From Rhodocyclaceae bacterium (lineage in GTDB: Bacteria; Pseudomonadota; Gammaproteobacteria; Burkholderiales; Rhodocyclaceae), in NCBI GenBank assembly GCA_016704145.1, contig JADJAS010000007.1:1550001-1614000 (forward strand): a stretch of DNA of 64,000 bases. The letters are read 5' to 3'. A program made the translations under genes and the position numbers. Below, one piece after another: positions 46,556 through 57,326 of this stretch (the first letter of the stretch is position 1; each line of letters starts with the position of its first letter). The notes below the pieces were generated by a model, which was not told where the DNA came from, ran no database searches, and worked only from the letters and a program-made list of their open reading frames with translations.

Positions 46556-47967
46556 GTCTCGCACTGCTGCTGAAGCAGGCAATCGAGCATCATCGCAACG
46601 GCAAGCTCGACCTCGCCGAGGACATGTATCGCTTCCTGGGCGAAGCCGACGCCGGCAATCCCCGGATATGGTATCTGCGCGGCCTGGTGGCACGGGAACT
46701 CGGCCGACACGAACAGGCCATCGAGCGCTTCCAGCGGGCGATGGCCCTGGGTCACGACCGCGCCGATGGCTGGTTCGAGATCGGCCGAACGCAGGGCCGG
46801 GCGGGCGACGCGACTGCCGCCATGGCGGCCTATCGCGAGGTACTGGCCATCGCGCCGGCGCGCGTGGACGCGCTGTGCAATCTGGCGAACCTTCAACTCG
46901 AAACCGGCGCCTTCGACGATGCGCGTGCCAACTACGAACAGGCGCTGGCGCTGGCCCCGGACAACGCGACCATTCACTACAACCTTGGCACGCTGTGTCT
47001 GAAACGCTTCCAGCCGGCGCGGGCGGTTGACCATTTCGAGGCGGCCATCCGGCTCGGGCCGGACCACGCGAACGCTCACAACAGCCGGGGCGTCGCGCTC
47101 GCCGAACTGGGCGCCACGGCCGACGCGGCCGAGGCGTTGCGCAAGGCCAGCGAACTCGCGCCGACGTTCATCGAACCCTTGTTCAACCTGCACGGCCAGC
47201 TGGTCGATCTCGGCGACATCGACGGCGCCATCGCCTGCATGCGACGGGCGGTCGATATCGATCCCGCCAATGCCGACAACCGTTTCTTTCTCGGCATGCT
47301 CCAGCAGTACAGCGGCGACGAGGAAGCTGGCGCGCGGATTTTCCAGGCGCTGCGCGACGAGGGAAGCGCCGAGGCGGAAATCGATTCCTGGAGCTATCTG
47401 CGGAGCCTCGCTTCGGCGATGCCGACCATGACCGGCAGCAACCGCGGAACGTTCGAACTGGCGCTGGCGCGCGCGCCGCGCACGGGGCTGGTGCTCGAAT
47501 TCGGCGTTTATCACGGCAAGTCGATCAGGCAGATCGCCGCGATGGTCGACACGGTTGTCCATGGCTTCGACAGCTTCGAAGGCATCCCCGAGGATTGGGG
47601 CGCCGAGCCCAAGGGCACGTACAGTACCGGGGGCCGTCTGCCGGAGGTGCCGGCGAACGTGCGCTTGCATCCGGGCTGGTTCGAGCGCTCGCTTCCGGAA
47701 TTCCTGCGCGCCGAAACGGGGCCGGTGCGCTTCGTCAATGTCGATTGCGACCTGTACAGCTCCACCAAAACTGTGCTCGGCCTGCTCGCGCCGCGCATGG
47801 TGACCGGATCGGTCATCGTCTTCGATGAGTTCATCGGCTACGAGACATGGCGCGACGACGAGTTCAAGGCTTTTCACGAGGCCGTCGAGCGATTCGGCTG
47901 GACCTATGAGGTGCTCTGCTTCAGCTTCATGACCCGGCAGGTAGCGCTCCGCGTCGTCGTGTCGTGA
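46552..47967 (+). CDS. TPR-repeat protein fused to a class I methyltransferase-like domain
   Basis: 471 aa from GTG 46552 (GGGGAG 5 bp upstream). Residues 1-270 hold about seven tetratricopeptide repeats (for example ALCNLANLQLETGAFDDARA and IHYNLGTLCLKRFQPARAVD). Residues 285-471 resemble TylF/MycF-type or DUF-type SAM-dependent methyltransferases: GLVLEFGVYHGKSIRQIA as motif I and VRFVNVDCDLYSSTKTVLGL as the metal/acid motif, then GSVIVFDEFIGYETWRDDEF. No signal peptide. Overlaps lutC by 4 bp, so it is in the lut operon though no link to lactate is known. The acceptor substrate is unknown. Confidence 0.8.
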   Translation: MSLALLLKQAIEHHRNGKLDLAEDMYRFLGEADAGNPRIWYLRGLVARELGRHEQAIERFQRAMALGHDRADGWFEIGRTQGRAGDATAAMAAYREVLAIAPARVDALCNLANLQLETGAFDDARANYEQALALAPDNATIHYNLGTLCLKRFQPARAVDHFEAAIRLGPDHANAHNSRGVALAELGATADAAEALRKASELAPTFIEPLFNLHGQLVDLGDIDGAIACMRRAVDIDPANADNRFFLGMLQQYSGDEEAGARIFQALRDEGSAEAEIDSWSYLRSLASAMPTMTGSNRGTFELALARAPRTGLVLEFGVYHGKSIRQIAAMVDTVVHGFDSFEGIPEDWGAEPKGTYSTGGRLPEVPANVRLHPGWFERSLPEFLRAETGPVRFVNVDCDLYSSTKTVLGLLAPRMVTGSVIVFDEFIGYETWRDDEFKAFHEAVERFGWTYEVLCFSFMTRQVALRVVVS

Positions 47968-47992
47968 GCCGGCGTCGGCCGCCGCACGGTCA

Positions 47993-49738
47993 TCACGATG
48001 GCGGCGAGGCGGATCCTCCGGCACCAGCGTCGCCGGCGTAATGGTGGCGCAGCGAGGCGTAGCGCTCGGCGCGTACCGCGCGCACCCGCGTCATGGCGCG
48101 CTCGACTGGCACGCCGAGTTGGGCGAGCGTTTCGGCGGCGATCATCAGGCTGCCCTCCAGTACTTCCGGAATCACCTCGGTGGCGCCGGCCTGCTTGAGC
48201 TTGTCGATCGCCGAGTCGTCGGCGACGCGGACGATCACCGGCACGTCGGCGCGTTCGCGGCGCACCATGCGCACCGCGCGTTCCGCCGAATGCACGTCGG
48301 GATAGGCGATGACCACCGCGCTGGCGCGCGCCAGGCCGGCGGCCTTGAGGACTTCGGGTCGATCGGCGCTGCCGAAGACGACGCGGCCGCCGGCCGGGGT
48401 CGCCGCCTGGACCTGGTGGGGATCAACGTCGAGCGCCAGAAAGCCGATGCCTTCGTCGGCCAGGAAGCGGGCGATGTTCCGGCCGGTGCGGCCGTAGCCG
48501 CAGATGATCACGTGCCGGTCGAGCGCAAAGCCGGCGACCACGATCTGGTGGATGGACAGCGCCTTGTGCGCCCAGTCGCCCTTGGCCATCTGGCCCGATA
48601 GGCGCGCCACTCGCTCGATCAGCAGGGGCGCGACGAACATCGAGGCCAGCATCGCCGACAGCGTTATCTGGAACACATCGTTGCCGATCAGTTGCTGGTG
48701 AAAGGCCAGGCCGATCAGCACCAGGCCGAACTCTCCGGCCTGTGCCAGCTGGGCCGCCGTGCGCAAGGCGATGTCCATCGAATTGCGCGCCGCCAGCGCC
48801 ACCGCCAGCACGACAAGGCCTTTGCCCGTCACCAGCAGCGCCAGCGCCAGCAACAGCTTGTCGAACTGGGCGGTGACGAAGCGCAGGTCGAGCATCATGC
48901 CGATGGTGACGAAGAACAGGCCGAGCAGGATGTCGCGGAACGGGCGGATATCGGCTTCGACCTGGTGGCGATACATGGTTTCGGAAATCAGCATGCCGCC
49001 GACGAACGCGCCCAACGCCAGTGACAGCCCGGCGGCACCGGTAGCATAGGCCAGACCAACCACGATCCAGAGTGTCGCCAGCACGAACAATTCCTCGGAG
49101 CGCCGCGCCGCCACGGCGTCGTAGACCCGGCGCAGCAAGCGCTGGCCGGCCCAGATCAGCGCGCCGAGCACGACCGCCGCTTCGGTCATGGCGACGAGCA
49201 GCGCGTTGATCATCTCCCCGGCCGGGCGCGCCAGCGCCGGCAACAGGATCAGGCACGGCACCACGGCGAGATCCTGGAACAGCAGGACGCCCATGGTCTG
49301 GCGGCCCGACCGCGAGTGCAGTTCGAAGCGCTCCGACAACAGCTTGGCGACGATGGCGGTCGAAGACATCGCCACGGCCAGGCCGACGGCGAGACCGGCG
49401 CGCCAGTCCTGGCCATAGCCCAGGCCGGTGACCAGCCCGGTGCCGAGCGCGGTGAGCAACAATTGGGCGCCGCCGAAGCCGAACACCAGTCCGCGCATGG
49501 CCTTCAGGCGAGGCAGGCTGAACTCGAGGCCGATCGAGAACATCAGGAACACCACGCCAAACTCGGCGAAGGCCGCGACCTGACTGCTCTCCTGCATGAA
49601 GCCGAAACCGTGGGGGCCGACGGCAATGCCGACCGTCAGGTAGGCGAGAATCGAGGGCAACTGGAAGCGGCGCGCCAGCGACACCATGGCAACGGTGGCG
49701 GTCAGCAGCAACAGCAGGGCGAGAAGATTCTGGTGCAT
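47993..49738 (-). CDS. Monovalent cation:proton antiporter-2 with TrkA-N domain (KefB/YbaL type)
   Basis: 581 aa. Residues 1-380 carry about 12-13 membrane segments of the CPA2 family (LPSILAYLTVGIAVGPHGFG, VAMSSTAIVAKLLSERFELH, LLFQDLAVVPCLILLP); residues about 405-530 are a Rossmann TrkA-N domain (HVIICGYGRTGRNIARFLAD) that gates K+ efflux in KefB/KefC. ATG 49738 chosen; a TTG three codons upstream is possible. Likely K+/H+ exchange in the inner membrane. No KefF/KefG partner is adjacent. Confidence 0.92.
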   Translation of the reverse strand: MHQNLLALLLLLTATVAMVSLARRFQLPSILAYLTVGIAVGPHGFGFMQESSQVAAFAEFGVVFLMFSIGLEFSLPRLKAMRGLVFGFGGAQLLLTALGTGLVTGLGYGQDWRAGLAVGLAVAMSSTAIVAKLLSERFELHSRSGRQTMGVLLFQDLAVVPCLILLPALARPAGEMINALLVAMTEAAVVLGALIWAGQRLLRRVYDAVAARRSEELFVLATLWIVVGLAYATGAAGLSLALGAFVGGMLISETMYRHQVEADIRPFRDILLGLFFVTIGMMLDLRFVTAQFDKLLLALALLVTGKGLVVLAVALAARNSMDIALRTAAQLAQAGEFGLVLIGLAFHQQLIGNDVFQITLSAMLASMFVAPLLIERVARLSGQMAKGDWAHKALSIHQIVVAGFALDRHVIICGYGRTGRNIARFLADEGIGFLALDVDPHQVQAATPAGGRVVFGSADRPEVLKAAGLARASAVVIAYPDVHSAERAVRMVRRERADVPVIVRVADDSAIDKLKQAGATEVIPEVLEGSLMIAAETLAQLGVPVERAMTRVRAVRAERYASLRHHYAGDAGAGGSASPPS

Positions 49739-49784
49739 TGGCGTCAAGTCTAGCGCGTCGGGCGTGGCCCGCGCCGGCCACGGG

Positions 49785-50369
49785 CTATTTGTCGCCGATC
49801 AGCCTGGCCTCGACGTTGATGCGCTCGTTGGCCGCCACCGTGGCGCGTCGCGGATCGATCACCACGCGGATGATCTTGCGCGGTGGCACGCCCAATCCGC
49901 GCACATGCCGTCGCAAGGTCTCCGAGGCCTTGGCCGCCAGGCCGAGCGCATATTCCCGACTGGCCACGGGTGGCGCGAACAGCGTGAGGCGCAGCGACAG
50001 TTTGTTGCTTTTTTTCAGCCGGCTCACCAAGGCGAGCAGCGCCGCGTCCACATCGGCCGGCGGTCGCGAATCGTCGGCGGTCATCGAGAACGCGAGGTCG
50101 GGTGGGGGCTCGGGCGGCGCGTCGGGTTCGGGTGGTTCCGGCTCGGCGGGCAAGGCGGGGGCCGGCACGGCGGCCACGGCGGCGCTCGGTGTCGGCGCGG
50201 TGGCTGTCGGCGGGGCCGGCGGTGCTTCGGGGGCGCGTGGTATCGCCGCTGTCTCGATCGGCTTGGCGAGAACCGGTGCGCGCACCGGCGTTTCGGCGCA
50301 GCCGGACAAGACGATAGGCAGGCCGGCGAGCAGGCCGGACAGGAGCGCGGGGGCGATGAGTTGTTTCAT
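49785..50369 (-). CDS. Lipoprotein with Pro/Ala-rich linker and possible OmpA-like domain
   Basis: 194 aa. Lipoprotein signal ending in the lipobox VLSGC (Cys23), a Pro/Ala/Glu-rich linker (residues 25-95), then about 95 residues with REYALGLAAKASETLRRHVR followed by GLGVPPRKIIRV, a pattern reminiscent of OmpA/PAL peptidoglycan-binding domains (R-A..V...L...G), but too divergent to be sure. The ATG overlaps the stop of the GH15 gene, so it is the last gene of the trehalose operon. Confidence 0.65.
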   Translation of the reverse strand: MKQLIAPALLSGLLAGLPIVLSGCAETPVRAPVLAKPIETAAIPRAPEAPPAPPTATAPTPSAAVAAVPAPALPAEPEPPEPDAPPEPPPDLAFSMTADDSRPPADVDAALLALVSRLKKSNKLSLRLTLFAPPVASREYALGLAAKASETLRRHVRGLGVPPRKIIRVVIDPRRATVAANERINVEARLIGDK

Positions 50370-52168
50370 CAGAAGGCCTGATCCCAGCGCACCGACAGCC
50401 GGATCGCCGAATTGATCAGGCCGACCATGCTGTAGGTCTGCACGAAGTTGCCCCAGAGCTCGCCGGTGCGGGTGTCGATGTGCTCGGCCAGCAGGCCGTG
50501 GCGGTTGCGCGCGGCCAGCATCTTCTCGAACAGCGCCCGCGCCTCGTCCTTGCGGCCGATGGCGGCCAGCGCGTTGATGTACCAGAAGGTGCAGACCAGG
50601 AAGGCGTTCTCGGGCTCGCCGAAATCGTCCTGCTCGACATATCGGAAAATGAAGTCGCCGCGTTTGAGCTCCGTGGCAATGGCCTCGACGGTCGCCGCGA
50701 AACGCGGGTCGTCGGCGGCGAGAAAGCCGAGTTCGGCCAGCAAGAGCAGGCTGGCGTCCATCGTGTCGCCGTCGAAGCTGGCGACAAAGGCGCCGCGTCG
50801 CTCGCTCCAGGCGCGCCGGCAGACCACTGCGTGAATGATGCGCGCGTGCCCGCTCCAGTAGGCGGCGCGTTCGGTAAGTCCCAGGTGGTCGGCGATGCGC
50901 GCCAGGCGGTCGCAGGCGGCCCAGCACATCACCGCCGAATACGTGTGGACACGCGCGCTGCCGCGCAACTCCCACAGGCCGGCGTCGGGCTGGTCGTGAT
51001 GGGCGACCGCCAGTTCGCCGAGCGGCTCCAGGCGCCGGAACAACGCCTCGTCGCCGCGCCGCGTCAGCCGCTGGTCGAAGAAGACGTGGGTGGCCGCCAG
51101 CACCGCCGAGCCGTAGCTATCGTGCTGGACCTGGCGATAGGCCTGGTTGCCGACGCGCACCGGCCCCATGCCGCGATAGCCGGGCAAGGCCGGCTCGATG
51201 CGCTCCTCCAGATCGGCGCGGCCGTCGATGCGGTACACCGGCTGCAGCGGGCGGCCGGCGGCATCGGCGGCAATGTTCACGATGTAGCCGAGGTAGCGCT
51301 CCATCGTGTGCGTGGTGCCGAGCCGGTTGAGCGCGTTCACCACGAAGTAGCCGTCGCGCAGCCAGCAGTAGCGGTAATCCCAGTTGCGGCCGCTGTCGGC
51401 CGCTTCCGGCAGCGAGGTGGTCATCGCCGCGACGATGGCGCCGGTGTCGTCGTGGGCGTTGAGCTTGAGCGTGATGGCGGCGCGGATGACCGCTTCCTGC
51501 CATTCGTAGGGGATGTTCAGGGCGCGTACCCAGTCGCGCCAGTAGCCGGCGGTTTCTTCCTCAAAACGGCGGCCGATCTCGGCGACCGACTCATGCACGG
51601 TCTCATCCGGCCCCAGCAGCAGCGTCAGGCGGTCCTCCAGAAAGAAGGGCGTCTCCTGCAGGAGCGCGGTGATCGACGCATCGGTGGTCAGGCGCAGCGT
51701 CAGGTCCGGCGTCACGTAGCGGACATGGTGGCTGCCCCAGGTGACCTCCGGACGCGCCGCGCCGTGGCCGCAGGCTGGCCGCAGCCCGAGAGTCAGTCGT
51801 GGCGAGCCGCCGATTCGCCGGAGCTGCCGCACCAGCATCATCGGCCGGAACATGCGGCCATGCAGCCTGAAGCGGGGCGCGAAGTCGGTGATCTCGACGC
51901 CGCCGCCGTTGCGGTCGAACAAGCGCGTGACCAGGATCGCGGTGTTCTCGAGATAGTGCTGCTCGGCACGGTCGAAGTCGGCGATGTCCACGGCGAATAC
52001 GCCGAGTTCGTCGTCGGTGCGCAGCAGCGAGCAGAACACGGGATCGCCGTCGAAGCGCGGGAAGCAGCCCCAGACGACGCGGCCGACATCGTCGATCAGC
52101 GCGCCGACCGCGCAGTTGCCGATCAGCGCCAGTTCGAGCGATCCGCCCGGCGATGCCGCCAAGCTCAC
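50369..52168 (-). CDS. Glycoside hydrolase family 15 protein (glucoamylase/trehalase-like)
   Basis: 599 aa. N-terminal beta-domain (IGNCAVGALIDDVGRVVWGC) and the alpha/alpha-barrel with catalytic-region motifs NWDYRYCWLRDGYFVVNALN (residues 275-295) and the second acid region near 430-450 plus C-terminal LAEHIDTRTGELWGNFVQTY. GH15 members without secretion signals in trehalose loci include trehalases; placement after otsA-otsB suggests trehalose or a maltooligosaccharide as substrate. No signal peptide, so cytoplasmic. 3 bp from otsB. Confidence 0.88.
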   Translation of the reverse strand: MSLAASPGGSLELALIGNCAVGALIDDVGRVVWGCFPRFDGDPVFCSLLRTDDELGVFAVDIADFDRAEQHYLENTAILVTRLFDRNGGGVEITDFAPRFRLHGRMFRPMMLVRQLRRIGGSPRLTLGLRPACGHGAARPEVTWGSHHVRYVTPDLTLRLTTDASITALLQETPFFLEDRLTLLLGPDETVHESVAEIGRRFEEETAGYWRDWVRALNIPYEWQEAVIRAAITLKLNAHDDTGAIVAAMTTSLPEAADSGRNWDYRYCWLRDGYFVVNALNRLGTTHTMERYLGYIVNIAADAAGRPLQPVYRIDGRADLEERIEPALPGYRGMGPVRVGNQAYRQVQHDSYGSAVLAATHVFFDQRLTRRGDEALFRRLEPLGELAVAHHDQPDAGLWELRGSARVHTYSAVMCWAACDRLARIADHLGLTERAAYWSGHARIIHAVVCRRAWSERRGAFVASFDGDTMDASLLLLAELGFLAADDPRFAATVEAIATELKRGDFIFRYVEQDDFGEPENAFLVCTFWYINALAAIGRKDEARALFEKMLAARNRHGLLAEHIDTRTGELWGNFVQTYSMVGLINSAIRLSVRWDQAF

Positions 52169-52171
52169 CGC

Positions 52172-52918
52172 TCAGTCCGCCAGCGCGCGCGCCAGCCAGG
52201 CGCGCACGGCCGCCACGTCCGGCAGCCGATGGCGGGCGCAGGTCGGTTCATCGCCGACCTTGATCGAGATGCCGTCGGTCTGGTTGATGGCGGCGAAGCC
52301 GTGCTCGTCGTTGAGGTCGTCGCCGATGAACACCGCCTTGCGGCCCTTGAACGGCGCTTCGGCCAGGTATTCCTCGATGGCCGTGCCCTTGTCGAAGCCG
52401 CCCGGCTTGGCCTCGGCGACGCACTTGCCCAGCTGCAGGATCAGCTTGCCGGACGACTCGGCGACCAGTTGCGCCATGGTCTGGTTGGCCAGATGTTCCA
52501 GTTCCGGCGCCTGCCGGTAATGCAGCGCCAGCGTCAGCCCCTTGTCCTCCAGCAGCAGGCCGGGGTGGGCTTCCAGCATCGGCGTCAGCGCGGCGCGGAT
52601 GCGATTTTTTTCCTCCGGCGCGGCGGGGTGCAGCCACAGGCGGCCGGCGGTGTCGCGCCGCTCCAGGCCGTGCTGGCCGGCGCGCGGCAGGCGCGGGGCG
52701 CCCAGCCGGCGGTCGAGATCGGAGATGGCGCGGCCGCTGATCAGCGCCACGGCGCCGCCGCTGGCGCGGTGCAGGCGTTCGAGCAGCTTGAGCAGCGCCT
52801 GGTCGACCCGCACCGCGTTGGGCGTGGCGGCGATGTCGAGCAGCGTGCCGTCGACATCGAGGAAGTAGGCCCAGTCGGTGGTCGGGGCGGGCGGCGGGGT
52901 TCCGGTCTGCGGTTCCAT
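52172..52918 (-). CDS. otsB: Trehalose-6-phosphate phosphatase
   Basis: Removes phosphate from trehalose-6-phosphate. 248 aa, HAD fold: motif I FLDVDGTLLDIAATP with the nucleophile Asp (residue 20), motif II LISGRAISDLDRRLG, motif III/IV KGTAIEEYL and FIGDDLNDEHGFAAI. Second gene of the otsA-otsB-GH15-lipoprotein unit, 12 bp after otsA. Confidence 0.95.
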   Translation of the reverse strand: MEPQTGTPPPAPTTDWAYFLDVDGTLLDIAATPNAVRVDQALLKLLERLHRASGGAVALISGRAISDLDRRLGAPRLPRAGQHGLERRDTAGRLWLHPAAPEEKNRIRAALTPMLEAHPGLLLEDKGLTLALHYRQAPELEHLANQTMAQLVAESSGKLILQLGKCVAEAKPGGFDKGTAIEEYLAEAPFKGRKAVFIGDDLNDEHGFAAINQTDGISIKVGDEPTCARHRLPDVAAVRAWLARALAD

Positions 52919-52930
52919 GGCGGTTCGTTC

Positions 52931-55225
<2,295 letters not shown>

Positions 55226-55329
55226 GGAGACTACATATTACTTCGCTTTCGATTTGATTCGCCTCATGCGCGCCGCGCCGGGACGGCGGCATAATGGCCG
55301 CATTTCCCCTTGTTGCCGGAGTCCATGCC

Positions 55330-56199
55330 GTGTTGCCGATGTTCCGCCTTCTCATGCCCCTGGCCTTGCTGATCGTCGCGCCGGTCAGCCATGCCATCGA
55401 TGCCGCCGCCGAGGCCGAGGCCCGCGCCACCGTAACTGAACTGGGCCAGTTGAACGGCCTGGCGCTGGCGTGTCGCGAGCCGGAACTAAGCGGGCGCGCC
55501 AAGCGCCTGATGCTCGATCACGTGCCCAAGCTGCGCGACTGGGGCGAACTCTACGAGAGCGCCACCCACCAGGCCTTTCTCGCCCCGCCCGGCGGCTGCC
55601 CGGAAGCCGCCCTGCTGCGGGTCAGGATCGAACTGGTGGCGGCGCGGATCGTCCGCCTGTTGCCCGCCAGCCCGAAACCGGTCGAAGCGCCGGCGCCGGA
55701 ACGCGGCATCGTGCCGCGCTACCTGCTCAAGGACCCGAACGGCCGTGCCGTGACCGATGGCGATTTCCGTGGCCGCTTCCAGCTGATCAGCTTCGGCTAC
55801 ACGTTCTGTCCCGACATCTGTCCGACCACCCTGGTCGAGACGGCGCAGATCCTCAAGCAGCTCGGCGATGAAGCCGCCCGCGTGCAGCCGATCTTCATTT
55901 CGCTCGATCCGGAGCGCGACACGCCCGAGCAGCTCAAGGCCTACACCGCCTTCTTTGATCCGCGCATCCTCGGCCTGACCGGCTCGCCGGAACTGGTGGG
56001 CAAGGCCGCCGAGCATTTCAAGGTGCGTTACGAGAAAGTCCAGCCGCCGGGCGCCAGCCACTACAGCATCGACCATTCGGCCGGCATGTACCTGCTCGGG
56101 CTCGACGGCGCCTTCGTCGCCAAGCTGCCCTACGGCATGCCGGTACCCGAACTGATCGACCGTATCCGCGAAGCGCTGGCGGAATCTCCCGGCCGTTGA
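55330..56199 (+). CDS. SCO1/SenC-family protein with extra N-terminal domain
   Basis: 289 aa. Signal peptide or anchor (MFRLLMPLALLIVAPVSHA), an extra region of about 100 residues with three cysteines and helical character, then the thioredoxin-fold SCO domain: copper ligands Cys160 and Cys164 in TFCPDICPTTL and His249 in YSIDHSAGMYLL. SCO proteins deliver copper to cytochrome c oxidase; no cox genes are near. GTG 55330 is chosen because GGAG (55318-55321) lies 8 bp upstream; ATG 55339 is the alternative. Standard SCO proteins are about 200 aa. Confidence 0.88.
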   Translation: MLPMFRLLMPLALLIVAPVSHAIDAAAEAEARATVTELGQLNGLALACREPELSGRAKRLMLDHVPKLRDWGELYESATHQAFLAPPGGCPEAALLRVRIELVAARIVRLLPASPKPVEAPAPERGIVPRYLLKDPNGRAVTDGDFRGRFQLISFGYTFCPDICPTTLVETAQILKQLGDEAARVQPIFISLDPERDTPEQLKAYTAFFDPRILGLTGSPELVGKAAEHFKVRYEKVQPPGASHYSIDHSAGMYLLGLDGAFVAKLPYGMPVPELIDRIREALAESPGR

Positions 56200-56238
56200 A
56201 AGTCAGCCGCGGCGGCGCGCCGCCGACACTGACTTTCA
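56197..56238. terminator. Symmetric bidirectional hairpin spanning two stop codons
   Basis: Outer arms TGAAAGTCAG (56197-56206) and CTGACTTTCA (56229-56238) are perfect complements, and the inner CGGCGGCGCGCCGCCG (56210-56225) is itself a palindrome. The first arm contains the TGA of the SCO gene, the last contains the reverse-strand TGA of the DUF3124 gene. Serves both converging transcripts; no T-run. Confidence 0.75.
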
Positions 56239-56799
56239 GCGCGTCTGGATCGGCCGCGCCGTGGTGACGAACAGCAGGGTGCGGGCTTCGCGAATGTCGG
56301 CGTGCAGCGCCTCCACCAGCGGCGGATTGATCGGCCGCTCGGCGTTCCACTCGATGACAAAATTGGCCCCGGAGCCACCCGAGGAATCGGAGCGGGCAAC
56401 ATACAGTTCATGGGTGCCGTAGGGCGGAATCGTCCGCGCTGTCGTCAGGAATTCCCGCAGCAGCTTGCCTTCGGTGTTGTAGTAGCGTGCGCTGGTCACT
56501 TTCATAGCCATGCGCGGATCAGTGTTGCGGATGCTGACATGCGTGGAGACCAGCGTCTCGGACGGCTTGCCGGTCCTGGGGTCGACGTCGCCGTGATAGA
56601 GGTGGGAATAGACCGGCAGGTAAAGCGATTGGCCGGTGGACAGCGGCAGGCCCTCCGCCGTCAAATACGAGGACGCCATCGTCGCACCGGGATACAGCGA
56701 GGTCGGCGTCGGCGCGGGAGGAAGGCCCGGCCCGCCTTGCGCCAGCACGAGCGTGGACCAGCACGCCAGCAGCAGGGCGGCAGGCGCCTTACTTGACAT
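56236..56799 (-). CDS. DUF3124 secreted protein
   Basis: 187 aa with signal peptide (APAALLLACWSTLVLAQ). DUF3124 signature: VSIRNTDPRMAMKVTSARYY, PYGTHELYVARSDSSGGSGA and NFVIEWNAE. Function unknown; periplasmic. Starts inside the 3' end of the uspA-like gene (11-bp overlap), which is upstream on the same strand, so the two are coexpressed. Confidence 0.8.
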   Translation of the reverse strand: MSSKAPAALLLACWSTLVLAQGGPGLPPAPTPTSLYPGATMASSYLTAEGLPLSTGQSLYLPVYSHLYHGDVDPRTGKPSETLVSTHVSIRNTDPRMAMKVTSARYYNTEGKLLREFLTTARTIPPYGTHELYVARSDSSGGSGANFVIEWNAERPINPPLVEALHADIREARTLLFVTTARPIQTR

Positions 56800-57214
56800 A
56801 GGTGACCGGCAGCGGCGACAAGCGCAACACGGCGTGGGCGACCGATCCGGTGACGACTTCCTCGACGAACGATTCGCCCTTGTTGCCCATGACGATCAGA
56901 TCGCAGCCCTTGTCCCGGGCGCAGGCCACGATGCTCTCGGCGACCGGCCCCAGCAGCACTTGCGGCTCGTGCGCGATTCCCGCCGCGTCCAGCAGTTGGC
57001 GCGCCGCCGCCAGGGCATCGCCACCGCGGGATTCCTGCATCGCCTCGATTTCGCTCGGCTTCATGAAACGCCTGACTTCGACGGCGTCGATGGGCGGCTG
57101 TACGTTGATCAGGACGATCCGTCCCGCCTGGCAGGCCTGGTGCAGCTTGATGGCGTACTCGACGGCGCGCAGCGAAGCGGCGGAGCCATCGACGGGGACC
57201 AAGGCTTTCAACAT
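56789..57214 (-). CDS. Universal stress protein UspA family
   Basis: 141 aa. Single Usp domain with VPVDGSAASLRAVEYAI at the N-terminus and the ATP-binding pattern G-x2-G-x9-G-S in MGNKGESFVEEVVTGSVAHA, so it is an ATP-binding type. Likely cytoplasmic stress protein. Upstream of and overlapping the DUF3124 gene. Confidence 0.92.
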   Translation of the reverse strand: MLKALVPVDGSAASLRAVEYAIKLHQACQAGRIVLINVQPPIDAVEVRRFMKPSEIEAMQESRGGDALAAARQLLDAAGIAHEPQVLLGPVAESIVACARDKGCDLIVMGNKGESFVEEVVTGSVAHAVLRLSPLPVTYVK

Positions 57215-57326
57215 GATGGATTCCGGAGGGGGACGATGCGTCGATTATCCCATGACTTGCGCGGCGCAAGGCATGGGGGCCGGCCGGGTGGTAAACTCGC
57301 GCGAAATTTTCTCTGAAGGCCTCGCG

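Noticed and set aside
55226..55245. ACTACATATTAC upstream of otsA as another NrdR-like box
   Set aside because: Weak palindrome, no second box at 31 bp and no link to nucleotide metabolism.
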